From Heliocybe sulcata (taxonomy: Eukaryota; Basidiomycota; Agaricomycetes; Gloeophyllales; Gloeophyllaceae): a stretch of 64,000 nucleotides of DNA. The notes beneath the pieces were generated by a model that searched no databases, was not told where the DNA came from, and worked only from the letters and a program-made list of their open reading frames with translations. The translations under genes and the position numbers were made by a program. Where the stretch lies: contig ML213506.1 of assembly GCA_004369045.1 (NCBI GenBank), forward strand, positions 1-64,000, in the 5' to 3' direction. How positions within the stretch are numbered: position 1 is the first letter of the stretch; each line of letters begins with the position of its first letter. Below, in pieces: positions 1 to 11,100 of this stretch.

Positions 1-29
1 CCTAACCTAACCTAACCCTAACCTAACCT
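1..29. repeat. Telomeric repeat tract
   Basis: The window begins with tandem CCTAA units, one of them CCCTAA, which is the C-rich strand of a TTAGG(G)-type telomere read from the chromosome end inward. The tract stops at base 29, where unique sequence begins. Only five to six units are present, so the assembly probably ends inside the telomere. Most units are pentamers rather than the TTAGGG hexamer usual in fungi; with so few units, this could be natural variation or sequencing collapse. Confidence 0.85.
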
Positions 30-1569
30 CGAAGGTCGGGTCGGGTTGGGTGATGTGGCGAGCGTCGGCAGGCGCGACGGAGGCGATAGCGGGGCAGCGG
101 AAGGTTGAGAATCGTCGATACGACATGTACCAATGTTTTGAACCTGTAATAAGAAGGTTTTGAGCCGCCGAGACCCGCCAGTGTCGATAGGCGAGGCGGG
201 CATGGCAGCCCCGTGCGTCAGGGCTACAAATGTCCGAGTGCTGAGGGAGATACTTACCTTCTATGCCGTAACTATGCTTGTACACCATCTACCCATCCCT
301 TCCGGCACTCCAAAATACCCAGCGGACACCGGAACGACCACGGTGTGCGGGTTGTCAAGTACCTGTTGAGGCCGGAGACTTGACAGAACCGCCGCCAGAG
401 TTGGTTCGACCACAGAGCTATAGACAGTCAAAAACGGAAGCAGAGCCGAGAATGTAGAGCCAGGACCAACGAACGCCGCGAAATACGCGGAACGTCCATC
501 AGAAGGTACGACGAGAGCAGGAGGAGGACGTCGAGCACGTCGCAAAGGCCTGCGGCGCCCGTGGGAAACGCCGCCACAGCACCTCTGCACCGAGTATGTG
601 CGAGGGGTGCACGCTGGAGGCCTCAACGGCAAATCGCCAGAATATTCATGTAGAGTCCTGTATATACAATAATACTTAATATAAAATCTTTCGGAGAACG
701 GACCAATGTGTCGAGCAGCAGAGGCAGGGAACGTCGTCTGCAGGCCCAGATTGGGTCGACTTCGAGCATTGTCTGACGGGTGCACGTCGTACAGCTCGGC
801 CGTTCACTTAAAAAATTTACCAGTATATACTATCAAATGAGGCGCACAAATGTCTCTATATATGTTGAGGGGTGCGTGTAGGTCTTGCAGGGGTGCAAGG
901 CCCTCCAAGGTCGGGAGCGACGGCCTCGCGACTCGCGACTTGGCCAGTTGCCCGATTTGGCAGGCTGGCCCGTCGCCAGAATGCTCATCTCGCTCGTTGC
1001 GCGAGGGCTGGAGGGTTCAATTTTAAACATTTGGCTTAGTCCTCTGGCAGGAAGACACTTTATTTTATTCTCAAGAGAACTGTCTACTTAGATTTCAGGA
1101 GTGCAGCGGTGCTGCGGCGGTGCGGACGGGTGCACGCTGGAAATGGGCTGTCGCGTCTCGCGACTTTGGAGTTACCGCAATAGGCAGGTGGCACGGCCAC
1201 TGCACCTCTGGCACGGGTGCACGGGTAAGGACCCTAGGGCTCTAGGGTTGGCCTGAACACTCGGACGTCTCATAGCTGAGCTGATTGTCCGGCATCGTGG
1301 GCGTAGACACTGGAGAATTCTGAGCAGTTTGTGTGTGTTCGAAGTTGGAAGAAGATTGCGAAGTAGAGCGCGGCGTGCGAGAAGCGAAACGGCCAAATTT
1401 ATGGCGCAGCGGCGCGGCCGTACAAAAAGCCAGAGAGCACAGAAACTAGAACGCGAGGCTCGAAGTGCCGTACCACGAGACCGAGATGAAGAAAGACGAA
1501 GAGACAGCGAGCAAGCACGTCCTGCGAACAAGGACGCGTGATGTGGTGCCTCGCACATTCCCCCGCATA
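30..1569. other. Subtelomeric sequence without a recognisable gene
   Basis: No open reading frame here resembles a known family. The longest, on the minus strand at 261-785 (174 codons), is arginine/serine/proline-rich with no domain I recognise. A short motif close to GGGTGCACG recurs near 606, 778, 866, 890, 1128 and 1212, often beside runs of TCGCGACT. This suggests a decayed subtelomeric repeat. Function unknown. Confidence 0.5.
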
Positions 1570-1680
1570 TTGGGACCTGCAACAAGAAAGTGCTTGGCGC
1601 CTCACGAAATCCAACCCCGACGTCTTCACGTATGCCTCCTACTCTCTCCGTCTACCAGTCTACTGACCCCGCCCTACCCT
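1570..1680 (+). pseudogene. Decayed copy of the 5' end of the UCH deubiquitinase gene
   Basis: Read on the plus strand, this stretch aligns with the first exon of the UCH37-type gene that starts at 7788 on the minus strand. The intact gene encodes a segment ending SGWHLTESDPGVFTYVS; here the same bases read SAWRLTKSNPDVFTYAS, and similarity fades past the point where the intact gene has its first intron. There is no in-frame start codon and no trace of the catalytic domain. I infer a small duplicated and decaying fragment placed next to the telomere. Confidence 0.6.
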
Positions 1681-1684
1681 GGTC

Positions 1685-2211
1685 AACATTTGATGTGGCC
1701 ACAGAATATTCCGGCAAGCACAGCATGAATCAACGAGTGAATTCAACGAGACCCGAGATAAACAAAAACGTCGTATATATGCCACGATAGATTAAGTGCA
1801 ATAAATATACACTACACAGGGAGCAGCTGTCCGTGCCAGTACCGATACAACAACTCAAGGCACTATCACCTTCACAGTTTCTGCCGTTTATCGAGCGCAT
1901 CCAGCGCGGCGCTCGCACGGACGTGGAGATTACTCTGCAACGAAATCGAATGAGACGCAAGAGCAACCAGGGAGATTAAACAACCAACCTCTAAGCTGTA
2001 CTTGCCCTTCTTACCCGCCGCGTTCACTTCCAGCGGCTTGCCTACGTCAAGATCAGCTTCACAAATCCAGCCATCCAAACACGGGCGAACACGGACCTGA
2101 AAGAACCAGCTCAAACTGGTGCTTCGCGCCCGCCTTATCGCCCGCGCAGAAGAGCAACCGCCCAAACTCATAATCTGCATCGATCAATGAGACTCAGCAC
2201 CTCGAATAGCA
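1685..2211. other. Intergenic stretch 3' of the IML2-like gene
   Basis: It holds an unassigned minus-strand open frame of 102 codons (1872-2180) with a soluble-looking centre reading VRPCLDGWICEADLDVG. It may be a small gene, the 3' untranslated region of the IML2-like gene, or chance. I recognise no domain. Confidence 0.3.
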
Positions 2212-4511
2212 TTAGGACGCACGGGAGTAGAAGACGAGATAATGATCCAGCTCAATCTTCGGCCCATGCTCGAACACAGCGGCAAAAGCCTCTTTCGCCC
2301 GCTTCTCCGCTTCCTCCTGCATGAGACCCATCTCGCCTTCCACATCCTCCACGATCGCATCCGGGTCCTGAAGCAGGCTCAATAACACGCTCCTCGAACG
2401 CGCTGAGACCAAGCATCACTCACCGGGTGTGCAACATACCTCCAACAAACCCCCTCCAAGAACCTCGCCAAGCACAGATCATCCCAATACCCCGGCCCAT
2501 ACGCCTTCGGATCCTTCTCGTGCGTCTTCAGCATCTCAAGGCTCTCCTGCACCATCGGCACCATCTTCGTCACCAGTACTTCCCGCGGTGCATGAGCGAT
2601 GCACAAGAACACATACGCAAACTCGAGGGCGGGGAGGAGGAGCCGACTTTGCGATTTATACTTGCGCGCTTTCCGCTCCGCAAATTTCTGCGCGGCCGTC
2701 AGCGCATGGAGGACCAGCATGAAAAGCTCATAGCCTACCTCCAGCGGTATAGACTTTCCCGCTATACGTTGCCGCAGCGTGGGGACCTTCTCAAGGAGCG
2801 CCGCGGCCTCCTTCTCATTGTCCTCGCCGCCGAGCTGAAGGAGGCACACCGCGACGCCGTACGCGTAGCATGCCTTCGACCACTATCCCACATATGAGCA
2901 CGTTTTCCACTCGCCCGCCAGATACACCGCTCACCGTAGACTCCTTCAGCATTGTCCGCCAGCACTCCAAGCTCGTCTCCACGTCCCACAAACACAAATT
3001 CGCCACGGCCATCTCCCACCAGCTCACCTGGTGCAAATTCGCGTACTGGCTCTGCGCGCGCATAGCCTGCTTGTAATACTTGATTGCCTCGCGCGGGCGG
3101 CTTCTGCACAAGTTGAGTCGGCCTGCACCGAAGAGGAAGAGAATGCCGTTCGGGTAGCGGCGGAGGCTGTAATCCAGGATCTTCTGCGCCATCTCGATGT
3201 TGACGCCGTCGAAAGTGAAGGAGGACAGGACAAGGTGGAAGATGAGGAGCGCGGCATCACAGATACTCCTCCGCACGCCCTCGGTCTCTACCAAGCCGTC
3301 CGGATTAGCGTCCGCCGCCACCTCCCAGCTGCGCACTCACCCTGCGGTACGTTGGGCTCCGCGCTCTCCGTCGACCACCCCCCACTCCTCATCAGGTAAT
3401 TCAGCCCAACCTGCCTATCCCCCTTGTACCCAAACAACTCCACGATCGTCTGTAACCTCTCCGGCATCATACTCAGCACCAGGTGGCTCATCCCCACGCC
3501 GAGGTACACGCCAGAGCGAAAGTCGGCGTCGATGGAGGCGTCGTACCCTCCTGCGGCGGCATCCACGGCTTCGAGGTATTTTCCGAGCTGGCGATAGATG
3601 TTGATGGTGGTGCGCATGTTAAGGCTGTGGAGGGAAGGAAGTGAGTGTCAGAAGGAAGAGAGGAGGGAATGGAGGAGCGTACGCTTCTTTGATAAAGGCG
3701 AGCCAATCGCCCGAGTATACGATACCGAGAATAGACTATTGTATAACACTATCATGTCAATGCAATCAAAAAATAAGTGAACCGGGGCCTTGCACCTTCT
3801 CGAACAGACTCTCCGCATACACAAGCTCAGCGTGGCGCTCGACGGGAGTCATGCTCTTGTAATAACCGACGCCGGAGGTATGCAGGGACGAGACGACGAG
3901 GCCGGCGAGCCGCGTCGCCATCGACGCACTCTTCTTCCGGTGGTGGCTTGCTATAGTGTTTCCGTGTTTTGCATGTCCAAGGGCGGTAAGGATGTCCTAT
4001 GAGCGAAATTCAATCAAGGACATCGTATCCACGATACTACTGATAAGTTACGCACCTCATTCTCGAATGACATCAGGCCCTTGACACACTGAATAAGACC
4101 GTACCCGGTCGTAAAGTACAGTCGCTCCCTGTTGCGGTCATGATCTGCAGAGCAGCCCGTACAGAGAATATAACGTACTTGTTCGGATCACAGTCATCGC
4201 AATATTTCTCCGATTCCACCATATAGGAGGCAAGAAACAAGTCGAGAGCGTACCTCACGCCCGGAATGTCGTCAAGCGCATGAGCGGGGGAGTAAGGAGT
4301 CTTCGGAATGCCCGGCGGCGGGGGCGGTATATCAGAGGTGTCGAGAGGCTGAAGGGTCTGCACCTCGTCTAGGATTAACGTTAGTAACAGAAGATTAATC
4401 AAAGTGGATCAGCGCACCCTGCAGGCCAGACTGCAACGCCTTCTGCTCGATCAGTACCGCCGGTTTCTCGTGCTCGGCGACTGCGACTGGGTTGTGCACT
4501 GCGGTGGACAT
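2212..4511 (-). CDS. IML2/TTC39-family tetratricopeptide-like protein
   Basis: A multi-exon gene whose conceptual product resembles fungal IML2 and animal TTC39. In yeast, IML2 is linked to inclusion-body clearance and lipid droplets. The start MSTAVHNPVAVAEHEK is at 4511. Successive exons give an N-terminal segment ending ESEKYCDDCDPNK; a helical block with GHAKHGNTIASHHRKKSAS and VERHAELVYAESLFEKALL; the family hallmark YPNGILFLFGAGRLNLC followed by REAIKYYKQAM; and a C-terminal helical block ending LDHYLVFYSRAS before TAA at 2212. Repeated paired helices are consistent with TPR-like folding. The family call is confident; exon edges were read by eye and are approximate. Transcription is toward the telomere. 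Confidence 0.8.
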
Positions 4512-4694
4512 GGTGATGGATAGAGTGTGGATAGTATGTGAGAGACGGGCGATGGGGCCATGCAGGCAGCTACAGAGGCGGGAGCATCAGCGGGCACGGA
4601 CGCTAGCCCGGGGACGGATATTACGAGCGGACCAATGACGCGATCGGATATTCTGACTTATCCCGCCTCTTGGCCACCACTGGCGCATACAACC

Positions 4695-6158
4695 ATGGCT
4701 CTGACGCTCTCCTCGACCGTAAAGCTATCATCAGGTGCGATTTGCGTGGTCTTCCATTTTTATCAGGACTCAACGCGATCTGCAGGCTATTTGATGCCCC
4801 TTCTGGGCTTCGGTGTCTACCAGAACTACGACGCGAAGCCCTCTTGCTTGGAAGCCTTCAAGGCAGGTTATCGGTGCGTACAAGTATCACTACGACAAAT
4901 ACATTGACAGTAAATATGTTCCATTAGCCACGTCGACTCGGCGCAAGTCTATCGAAACGAAACTGAGGTCGGAGAAGCCGTGAAACAGAGTGGGTTAGAC
5001 AGGAAGGATCTGTTCATCAGTGCGTCACCATCCTTGTTCTTCCAGCTATCCTAATCATGCATTCTTCGTGAAGCCACGAAATGTGTTAGCAAAACCCACG
5101 GCTACGAAAGCACCCTCAAAGGCGTCGACGAGTCTCTCTCCAAATTCGGCTTCGGTATGTCTGCTCACCCTTGTAGCCCCTCTCTTCAACACCCATCATC
5201 CAATCAGACTATATCGACCTCTTCCTCATCCACGACCCCCTCTCTGGCCCCGAAAAGCGCATACAGACCTACAAAGCCCTCCTCGAGTCTCAAAAGGCAG
5301 GCAAAATCCGCACGGTCGGTGTATCCAACTAGTACGTTCGTCCCTCCCACATGCATACAGTTCTGACCGGAGGATCGATAGCGGCATGAAACACCTCGAT
5401 GAAATCAAAAACGCCGGCCTGCCTATGCCCGCCGTTAACCAGATCGAGGTGAGTCAAAATCCCTGTCGTTTCCCACTGTCACAAGAGCATCGCTCTTCGT
5501 TGCCGTGAAGAGATCATGATGAAGCACAAATGTTTCATCTCGCCTCACATGGCAGCCAAGGCAGGGATGCTCGCCGTCCGAGACTCCTCTGTCTTTCGCC
5601 CCCATCCCGAAACGTGTACACCGACACCAAGACCACCTCTCCTACCCTCCCATTCCCCTCTCCCTCCACTCCCACCACCGACTAACGCGTCCACCAGCTC
5701 CACCCCTTCTGCCAACAAAAGCCCATTGTCTCCTACTGTAACGAGCACTCCATCGTCGTCCAAGCCTACTGCCCCATCATCCGCGGCAAGATGGACGACC
5801 CCGTTATCCAGCAGCTTGCATCCAAGGTGCGTTGTAGCTGTCACGCGGTGGTACGGTGAGCTGATGTCTATAACACACAGCACGGCCGCGACCCGGCCCA
5901 AGTTCTCTTACGGTGGTCTCTCCAACGCGGGTATGTCCTTATTCTCCCATTCGCAGCACCATTCTCATCCTTCCGCTCCCACTTTCCCGCCTGCCCTGTA
6001 GCTTCGTCCCGCTCCCCAAATCCGCGACCCCCTCGCGCATCCACTCCAACACCCAGCTCTACGACTTCTCCCTGTCAGCGGACGACATGTCCAAGCTCGA
6101 CGCCCTCGACAAGGGCAAGGATGGTGCGATCAGCTGGAACCCCGTCGACGCACCTTAG
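4695..6158 (+). CDS. Aldo/keto reductase
   Basis: An NAD(P)H-dependent oxidoreductase of the aldo/keto reductase superfamily, presumably cytosolic. The ATG at 4695 gives MALTLSSTVKLSSG. A 51-bp intron (4735-4785) then splices into YLMPLLGFGVYQNYD, the usual N-terminal barrel strand. Active-site features appear in order across several exons: Asp and Tyr in HVDSAQVYRNE, Lys in ITTKCVSKTHGY, and His in YIDLFLIHDP. KAGKIRTVGVSN, LPMPAVNQIE and AYCPIIRGK follow. The nucleotide-binding end has FVPLPKSATPSRIHSN, and the protein ends DGAISWNPVDAP before TAG at 6156-6158. The length (roughly 290 residues by eye) is normal for the family. The substrate cannot be told. The gene is divergent from the IML2-like gene, sharing under 200 bp of promoter. 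Confidence 0.9.
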
Positions 6159-6542
6159 TTTGTCGTTCGCCAGCGCGATTGACACGCCGTGTGAAGTCAG
6201 GTGGGTGTAAGAGAAGAGGAAGGGAAAGAAATCAGAGTGTAGGACATAGATGTATCATGTAACCCTGCCTGGATTGTAATCGTTGAAGAGCTCGCCCGCT
6301 CCGTAACCTCACCTCAAGCCAGGACGACTTCGAGCACTTGCTTCCGACCACGCTCCGAGCGCAGCCACGCCAGCTATCTGATCCAATATCATACGATACC
6401 CCGAGAACAGGGAATAAAGTCTACATAGGCCAAGAAGTAGGTCGCCGTCCCCGGGCACGTCCCCTTATGAGACCTCAATTTGTAAACGGCACACCATCAC
6501 AAAGAAAGGACGTCACCTGCAAGCCTCGTCACCACCCATCAC

Positions 6543-7788
6543 TCACTCCTCATCCAGGTCCATCCCCACCTCCTTTCGTCTTGCCACGCGCTCCTCCATC
6601 TTCCGCCGCGCCGCGTCCCGCGCAGGCTCGAGCGACCCTGCCTTCGCGAGCGCCACGAGCAGCGCGTGGATGAGCCCGAGGTGGTTATGTCTTCGAAGCG
6701 CATTTTCGAACTGCGTAGGATGCGTGTGTATGCATCAGAATCGCTCCGGGTACGCGGGCAGAACGAGGAGGAGAGGAAGAGGAAGGGAGTAGAGAACAAG
6801 GGGTGGAGAAAGGGAGAGAGACGTACCGCCCAGCGCTCGCGTTTTGAGTTCTCGTTCGAGAGCCTGACGATAAGCTCCGCCGCCTCGGCGTCGTTGCCGC
6901 GGCCTGCTTCTTGGAGCTCCTTTAGGCGGGACTGGAGGGAGGGAATAGGGTCGTCTCGCAGTGCGAGCAGGGAGAATTCGAGCTATTACAGCATAAGATA
7001 AGATGTGCGAGGTGTTTGACCGGCACGCACCGAGCCTGGAGGATACGTCGCTATTCGCGCCTCCACAGCCTCCCTAACACCGTCTCGGCAGGCGTACGGA
7101 GCGACAGGCAATAAATACGCACCTCGCTTTTGCTATCCATCCCTCCCCTTTCTCCTCATACGCACCATGCCGTATTGGGTGGCTCTTCAACCCATCAAAC
7201 TCGTACACACACCCCATCGCGGGCATGTACACAATAAAATGATACGCATCCTCGCTCGTCTTCGGCAACCCGAGCCCATCCAGACTAATCGCACTCGGCG
7301 GACTCAGCGCATTATGCGCCTCCCTCAGCCAATCCGAGCTCGTGATCACCATCCCTCTCGTTTGCGCGTCCATGCCCGTCGTAAAACTAAACAGCTCCTG
7401 CAGAGGTTGCCCGCAAGGCAAGGAGGGTATGTTACCGAGCGCGTTCATGACTGCCAGCGTCGCACACGCGTTGTTGACCACCTGTTGTGCGAAGAACCCG
7501 GGGAAGTCGGGGTCGAAGTGTGCGCCGGACGCGGGGTCGGGCTCCGACCCAGACGTGGGGAGCCATTTGAAGAGGAAGACGAGGGCGTGGATGGGCTGGA
7601 GGGCGGCGAGAGAGTCGGGGTCGAGGGAGTAGAGGTCGTCGACGATGTACGGGACGCCGAGCGACTTGAGGAGTTCGCTGCGTCGTAGGGCGAGGTTAGG
7701 CGAAGGGCGGGCTGGGAGGAGAGGAGACGTACGTGAAGACGCCGGGGTCGGATTCTGTGAGATGCCAACCGCTTTCTTCGTCGGACAT
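6543..7788 (-). CDS. UCH37-type ubiquitin carboxyl-terminal hydrolase
   Basis: A cysteine-protease deubiquitinase of peptidase family C12; UCH37/UCHL5 members act on the proteasome. It starts MSDEESGWHLTESDPGVFTYV at 7788. The next exon holds PYIVDDLYSLDPDSL and the oxyanion Gln with the catalytic Cys in FFAQQVVNNACATLA. The crossover-loop region follows, then the catalytic His in EDAYHFIVYMPAMG and the Asp in YEFDGLKSHPIRHG. Downstream exons carry a charged helical extension (NDAEAAELIVRLSNEN and ARRKMEERVARRKEVGMD) ending at TGA 6543-6545. The C-terminal extension separates UCH37-like enzymes from short UCHL1/L3 types. All catalytic residues are present. A decayed scrap of its first exon lies at 1570-1680. 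Confidence 0.9.
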
Positions 7789-7898
7789 GTTGCGAATAGT
7801 GGACGTCAAAGACCAGGACGCGTGGGTAATTCCACCTCGACGCGTTGTGTCACGCAGAGGCCACAGCACTGCAGCGCTCACCTTCTGCAGTGACCTCG

Positions 7899-8852
7899 AT
7901 GGTCGCTATCTTCGAATCCCTGCCATTGGAACTTCTGCGGCTTATCTTTTCAATGTCCTGCACCGACGGTGGTAGAACTGTGTGTTGCATAAGAAGGGTC
8001 TCAAAGACATTCCGAGACGCATCCGAGGAGTACCGATTTCGCAGCGTCGCACTCGACAATATCAGCTCAAACCGTACAGTTGCGGCATTCATAGACTCTT
8101 TAAATGGTGCCCCCTTTCCTCGGGTATCCCATCTCTTTGTCCATTTTGTCCAGCCCGTGGAGCGACTTCTCAGTATGTTCTTCTCCTTCTTCCCGCTTTC
8201 CTGAAAGCGCTCATCTTGCCAATCTCTTCTAGTCGAGTCCCTTTTCGAAACTGTGTCCGAGTCTCTGGATACGCTCTACTGCATCGTCGGAGATGTGGTC
8301 CATAACCGATCGGAGCCCTGCTACGTCTCACAGGCGCTTTGGCGCACCCGTTTCCCTCGACTTACTCACCTCACATTTCGGTCCGGTCCGAGACACTCGA
8401 CCAACGGCAGCGAGCTTCCGGATCGCTACCCTTCCCTAAGAAGCCTGCACGTATCCCCTCCAACGCCCATCCACTTCATAATTGGCCATCTCATCACTCT
8501 CAACTTCTGCGTGGGGGCTTCATCCGCTCTTACAGAAGTGTGTCTCTTGGGCGCAAATTTTCGCGGAATGCGCCTCGCTAACCAGATCCCATCCCTGAAA
8601 GCCACTTGCAATTCCTTCCGCGACCAAGGGTTGTACATTTCGCTGACCTCGCCCGACCGCCTACTGCTCCCCCGCTCTGTGCAGAGATATGAATTTATAC
8701 CAGTGCCCGGATACGTCTCTGTTGGTGAATCTGTCACCAAGGATATGGAAGGCCTGGTTTGTTCTACGCTGCGAGCAGAGCCTTTGAGGACTGTCGAGGA
8801 ATGGAAGCAGGAGTGGCTGAAGATGCTCGATGCCCACTACGCGTATGTCTGA
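7899..8852 (+). CDS. F-box protein
   Basis: Two exons (7899-8172 and 8233-8852, intron 60 bp) splice in frame to a 297-residue protein. The N-terminus, LPLELLRLIFSM, is a typical F-box helix, the Skp1-binding module of SCF ubiquitin ligases. It is followed by CIRRVSKTFRDASEEYRFRSVALDN. The rest has the loose leucine-rich pattern (FPRLTHLTFRSG, YPSLRSLHVSP) seen in the many lineage-specific F-box proteins of basidiomycetes. The ATG at 7899 was preferred over an in-frame ATG at 7845 because the F-box motif begins directly after it. It is divergent from the UCH gene with only about 110 bp between start codons. A relic of a related gene lies at 37.3-37.5 kb. Substrate unknown. Confidence 0.75.
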
Positions 8853-9374
8853 GCGTCCAGTGCAAACGCCCGACACTTGAAGTATGTTCATGCGGCCAAG
8901 CGCGGATATCCTTGGATATTCAATGACGATATGCAGCTCGGAAGATACTCTGGGGTATGGACCGCGTAGTATACAATAAGTTACGTCTCGGAGAGAATTG
9001 AATCGCGCTCAGGGAGTGCGACGGCCGGTACTTAACGCTCAGCATACAACCAGTAGTATGGTTTCGGCTGGAATATTGTCATTACTGTACAGGCCGGTGC
9101 ATATGTAAGGAAATGAGGTTGCGTGAGAAGACCAGGATGTGGAAGGGCGGAGCGGGAGCAAGTATACTCTTTTCCGCATGGGCACTAGGGGACATCTCTT
9201 CATACATGCAAGACCTGCAAGATGGATGCACGACGACAGTTGGGCCAATCCCAAGTTACGGCGAGACGGCGAGACGCACCAGCAGCGATATCACAAAGAG
9301 CTTTTCGGCATCCTCCGAATCACTACTCGCTCCGTTCTTGGTCTTGATCTACTTTACCATGCATCTACTAACTC
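8853..9374. other. Intergenic; no gene seen
   Basis: About 520 bp between the F-box gene and the PAXX-like gene. Short frames only. It should contain the 3' end of the F-box transcript and the promoter of the next gene; no clear motif stands out. Confidence 0.4.
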
Positions 9375-10461
9375 ATGTCGGACTCGGAGAATAGCCTTCT
9401 CACACACCTCGCCGTGCTCGACGACCTCATCCAAGTAATCTACCAAGGCCACCTAAAGTTCGTCGTCCTGTCTGCTGTCGACGACGACGCTTGGAACGTG
9501 CACGTCGGGCTCACGAGCCGGACGAAGGAAGGGAGGTGGTGGACGGGACAGTGGAAGCAGGAAGATGTCGAGAAGATCATGGTACGCTTATATCGAGTTC
9601 TCTAACATTCATCATGATCAAACTCATTGTAGGGTCCGAGGAGCTCGTCCAGCTTGATGGAGACCTTCGTTCAGAAGCTGAAGACTGCGTTCACGGAGGG
9701 TGACATGTTCATCGGAAACTGGAACCCAAGTAAAGGGGCAGAGATCAACGCAAGTACCCTTCATTAACGACCTCGGATCGCGGTCATGATACGGTACTCT
9801 TAGTTGGCGATCGGGACGACAGACAAGAAGCCCCTCTCTATCTCTTTGACCGAACTCTCCTCTCAAGATGCCGCCGCATTCGCGTCTGATGTTCTCTTCC
9901 GTGTGAGTATCATGTAACAAACTACGATCGGTGTAACTTATGTCACTGCACTTGCACTAGATTGCTCTGCAGGCCCAGAAGCACGGTTGTCAGCTCCAGC
10001 CGAGCACGCTGCCAGCGCCTCCGGTGCTACCAGACATGCCGCGCCAACCGCGCAGTAGTACGCATATTGTCTGTTATACCTCGCTTTCTCTGACTAATGG
10101 GCGCCTCGCTCCGCTAGGAACTACGACAGTCAAAGATAGTTCATCCACTAGCACCTCCACCAGTAGCAAGTCCGCTCAAGACCCCGAGACATTGAAGGAA
10201 ATTGAAGAGCTCAGATCACAGCTCGCTGAAGCGCACGCAGAGACGACTAAGTCGCCCAAATCCAAGGCGCCGAGCAATCCTCTCCAGCTCAGAATGAGTG
10301 AGTCGTATCCACTACACTTCGCCTGATAGATGGTGGTTCTGAAGGGTATCATAGAAGCGAGAGGACTGGCTGCTGCGAGCCATGTGAAGGGCGCGTCGCT
10401 TGCTAATCCGAATAAGAGGGTCCGGAAGATCAAGGAGATTGAGTTTGAGGACGAGGATTAG
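9375..10461 (+). CDS. Candidate PAXX-like non-homologous end-joining factor
   Basis: Six exons (9375-9581, 9633-9749, 9804-9902, 9961-10057, 10118-10297, 10355-10461) join in frame to 268 residues. The second intron has a GC-AG donor, GCAAGT. The N-terminal half looks like an XRCC4/XLF/PAXX head domain: short strands (LKFVVLSAVDDDAWNVHVG, AINLAIGTTDKKPLSISL as spliced) and then a helical stretch, DAAAFASDVLFRIALQAQKH. A charged, Ser/Lys-rich tail follows. The tail reads ASLANP, then a basic run, then KIKEIEFEDED at the very C-terminus. From memory, human PAXX has SLINP, basic residues and VDFDET in the same order and spacing; that end binds Ku. If right, the product is nuclear and stabilises Ku at DNA breaks. 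Family assignment is inference from pattern; I have no alignment score. Confidence 0.6.
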
Positions 10462-11100
10462 GGAAATGTGCGTCATGGCGGGAAACTTGACGGATCTTGG
10501 ACCGTGCACAAGTCAGAGTCGTGAAGAGCTTGTATTCGGATGCCGTTGTGTAAGGTTTCATTGCAAGGCTTGTGTATTGCTATGTTCACATTCGAAACCT
10601 TCCAGTGCGTCATCTGGATGCCAACGGCTATTTCAATTCATCAGAGCAACAGTGCAACGGAGCTTAAGTTCTCGGCCATCAACGTTCAACATATGCAGGC
10701 CCGGCGAAACCGTCTGCATCTACGGTTCCGTGTACGTGGCGCATGCGGGGTATACGTGGGCTGCTCAGAGCAATGCGCAGTTTTCGGAGGAGAGTAATGG
10801 AACCAATTATACATAGTTGTGTACTCTGAGTCTTTGCGCTGCCATTCAAGCTATGTTTACAGTATGTCAGGCGACGCTTGCTATTAAACTATCGCCTGAA
10901 ACTATCCCACATCGCCGGGGCCAAGCCGCGCCTGGGAAGCCCTGGATGAAGTGGCTGTGCACGGAAGGCCCAGGCTGCGGCTGTTGCCGAGCGTTCATTG
11001 CGGCTCGCGTGTAAACGTGCACTGCGTCCTCCGGTTCCGTCTTCAAATAGTCCTACGCCAGCTAATCTTCGCTCGTTACTTGTTTACTACCACTACCCCG
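10462..11100. other. Intergenic, with a possible gene scrap near 10.69-10.82 kb
   Basis: The plus-strand frame ending at 10816 contains PGETVCIYGSVYVAHAGYTW and NGTNYT. This recalls the extracellular beta domain of a common basidiomycete single-pass membrane protein family (typical pattern GTxVYVYGT). No start codon or transmembrane segment is seen, so at most it is a fragment. The rest shows no gene. Confidence 0.3.

Noticed and set aside
261-785. A 174-codon minus-strand frame in the subtelomere
   Set aside because: No domain, no introns, atypical composition; likely chance in GC-rich sequence.
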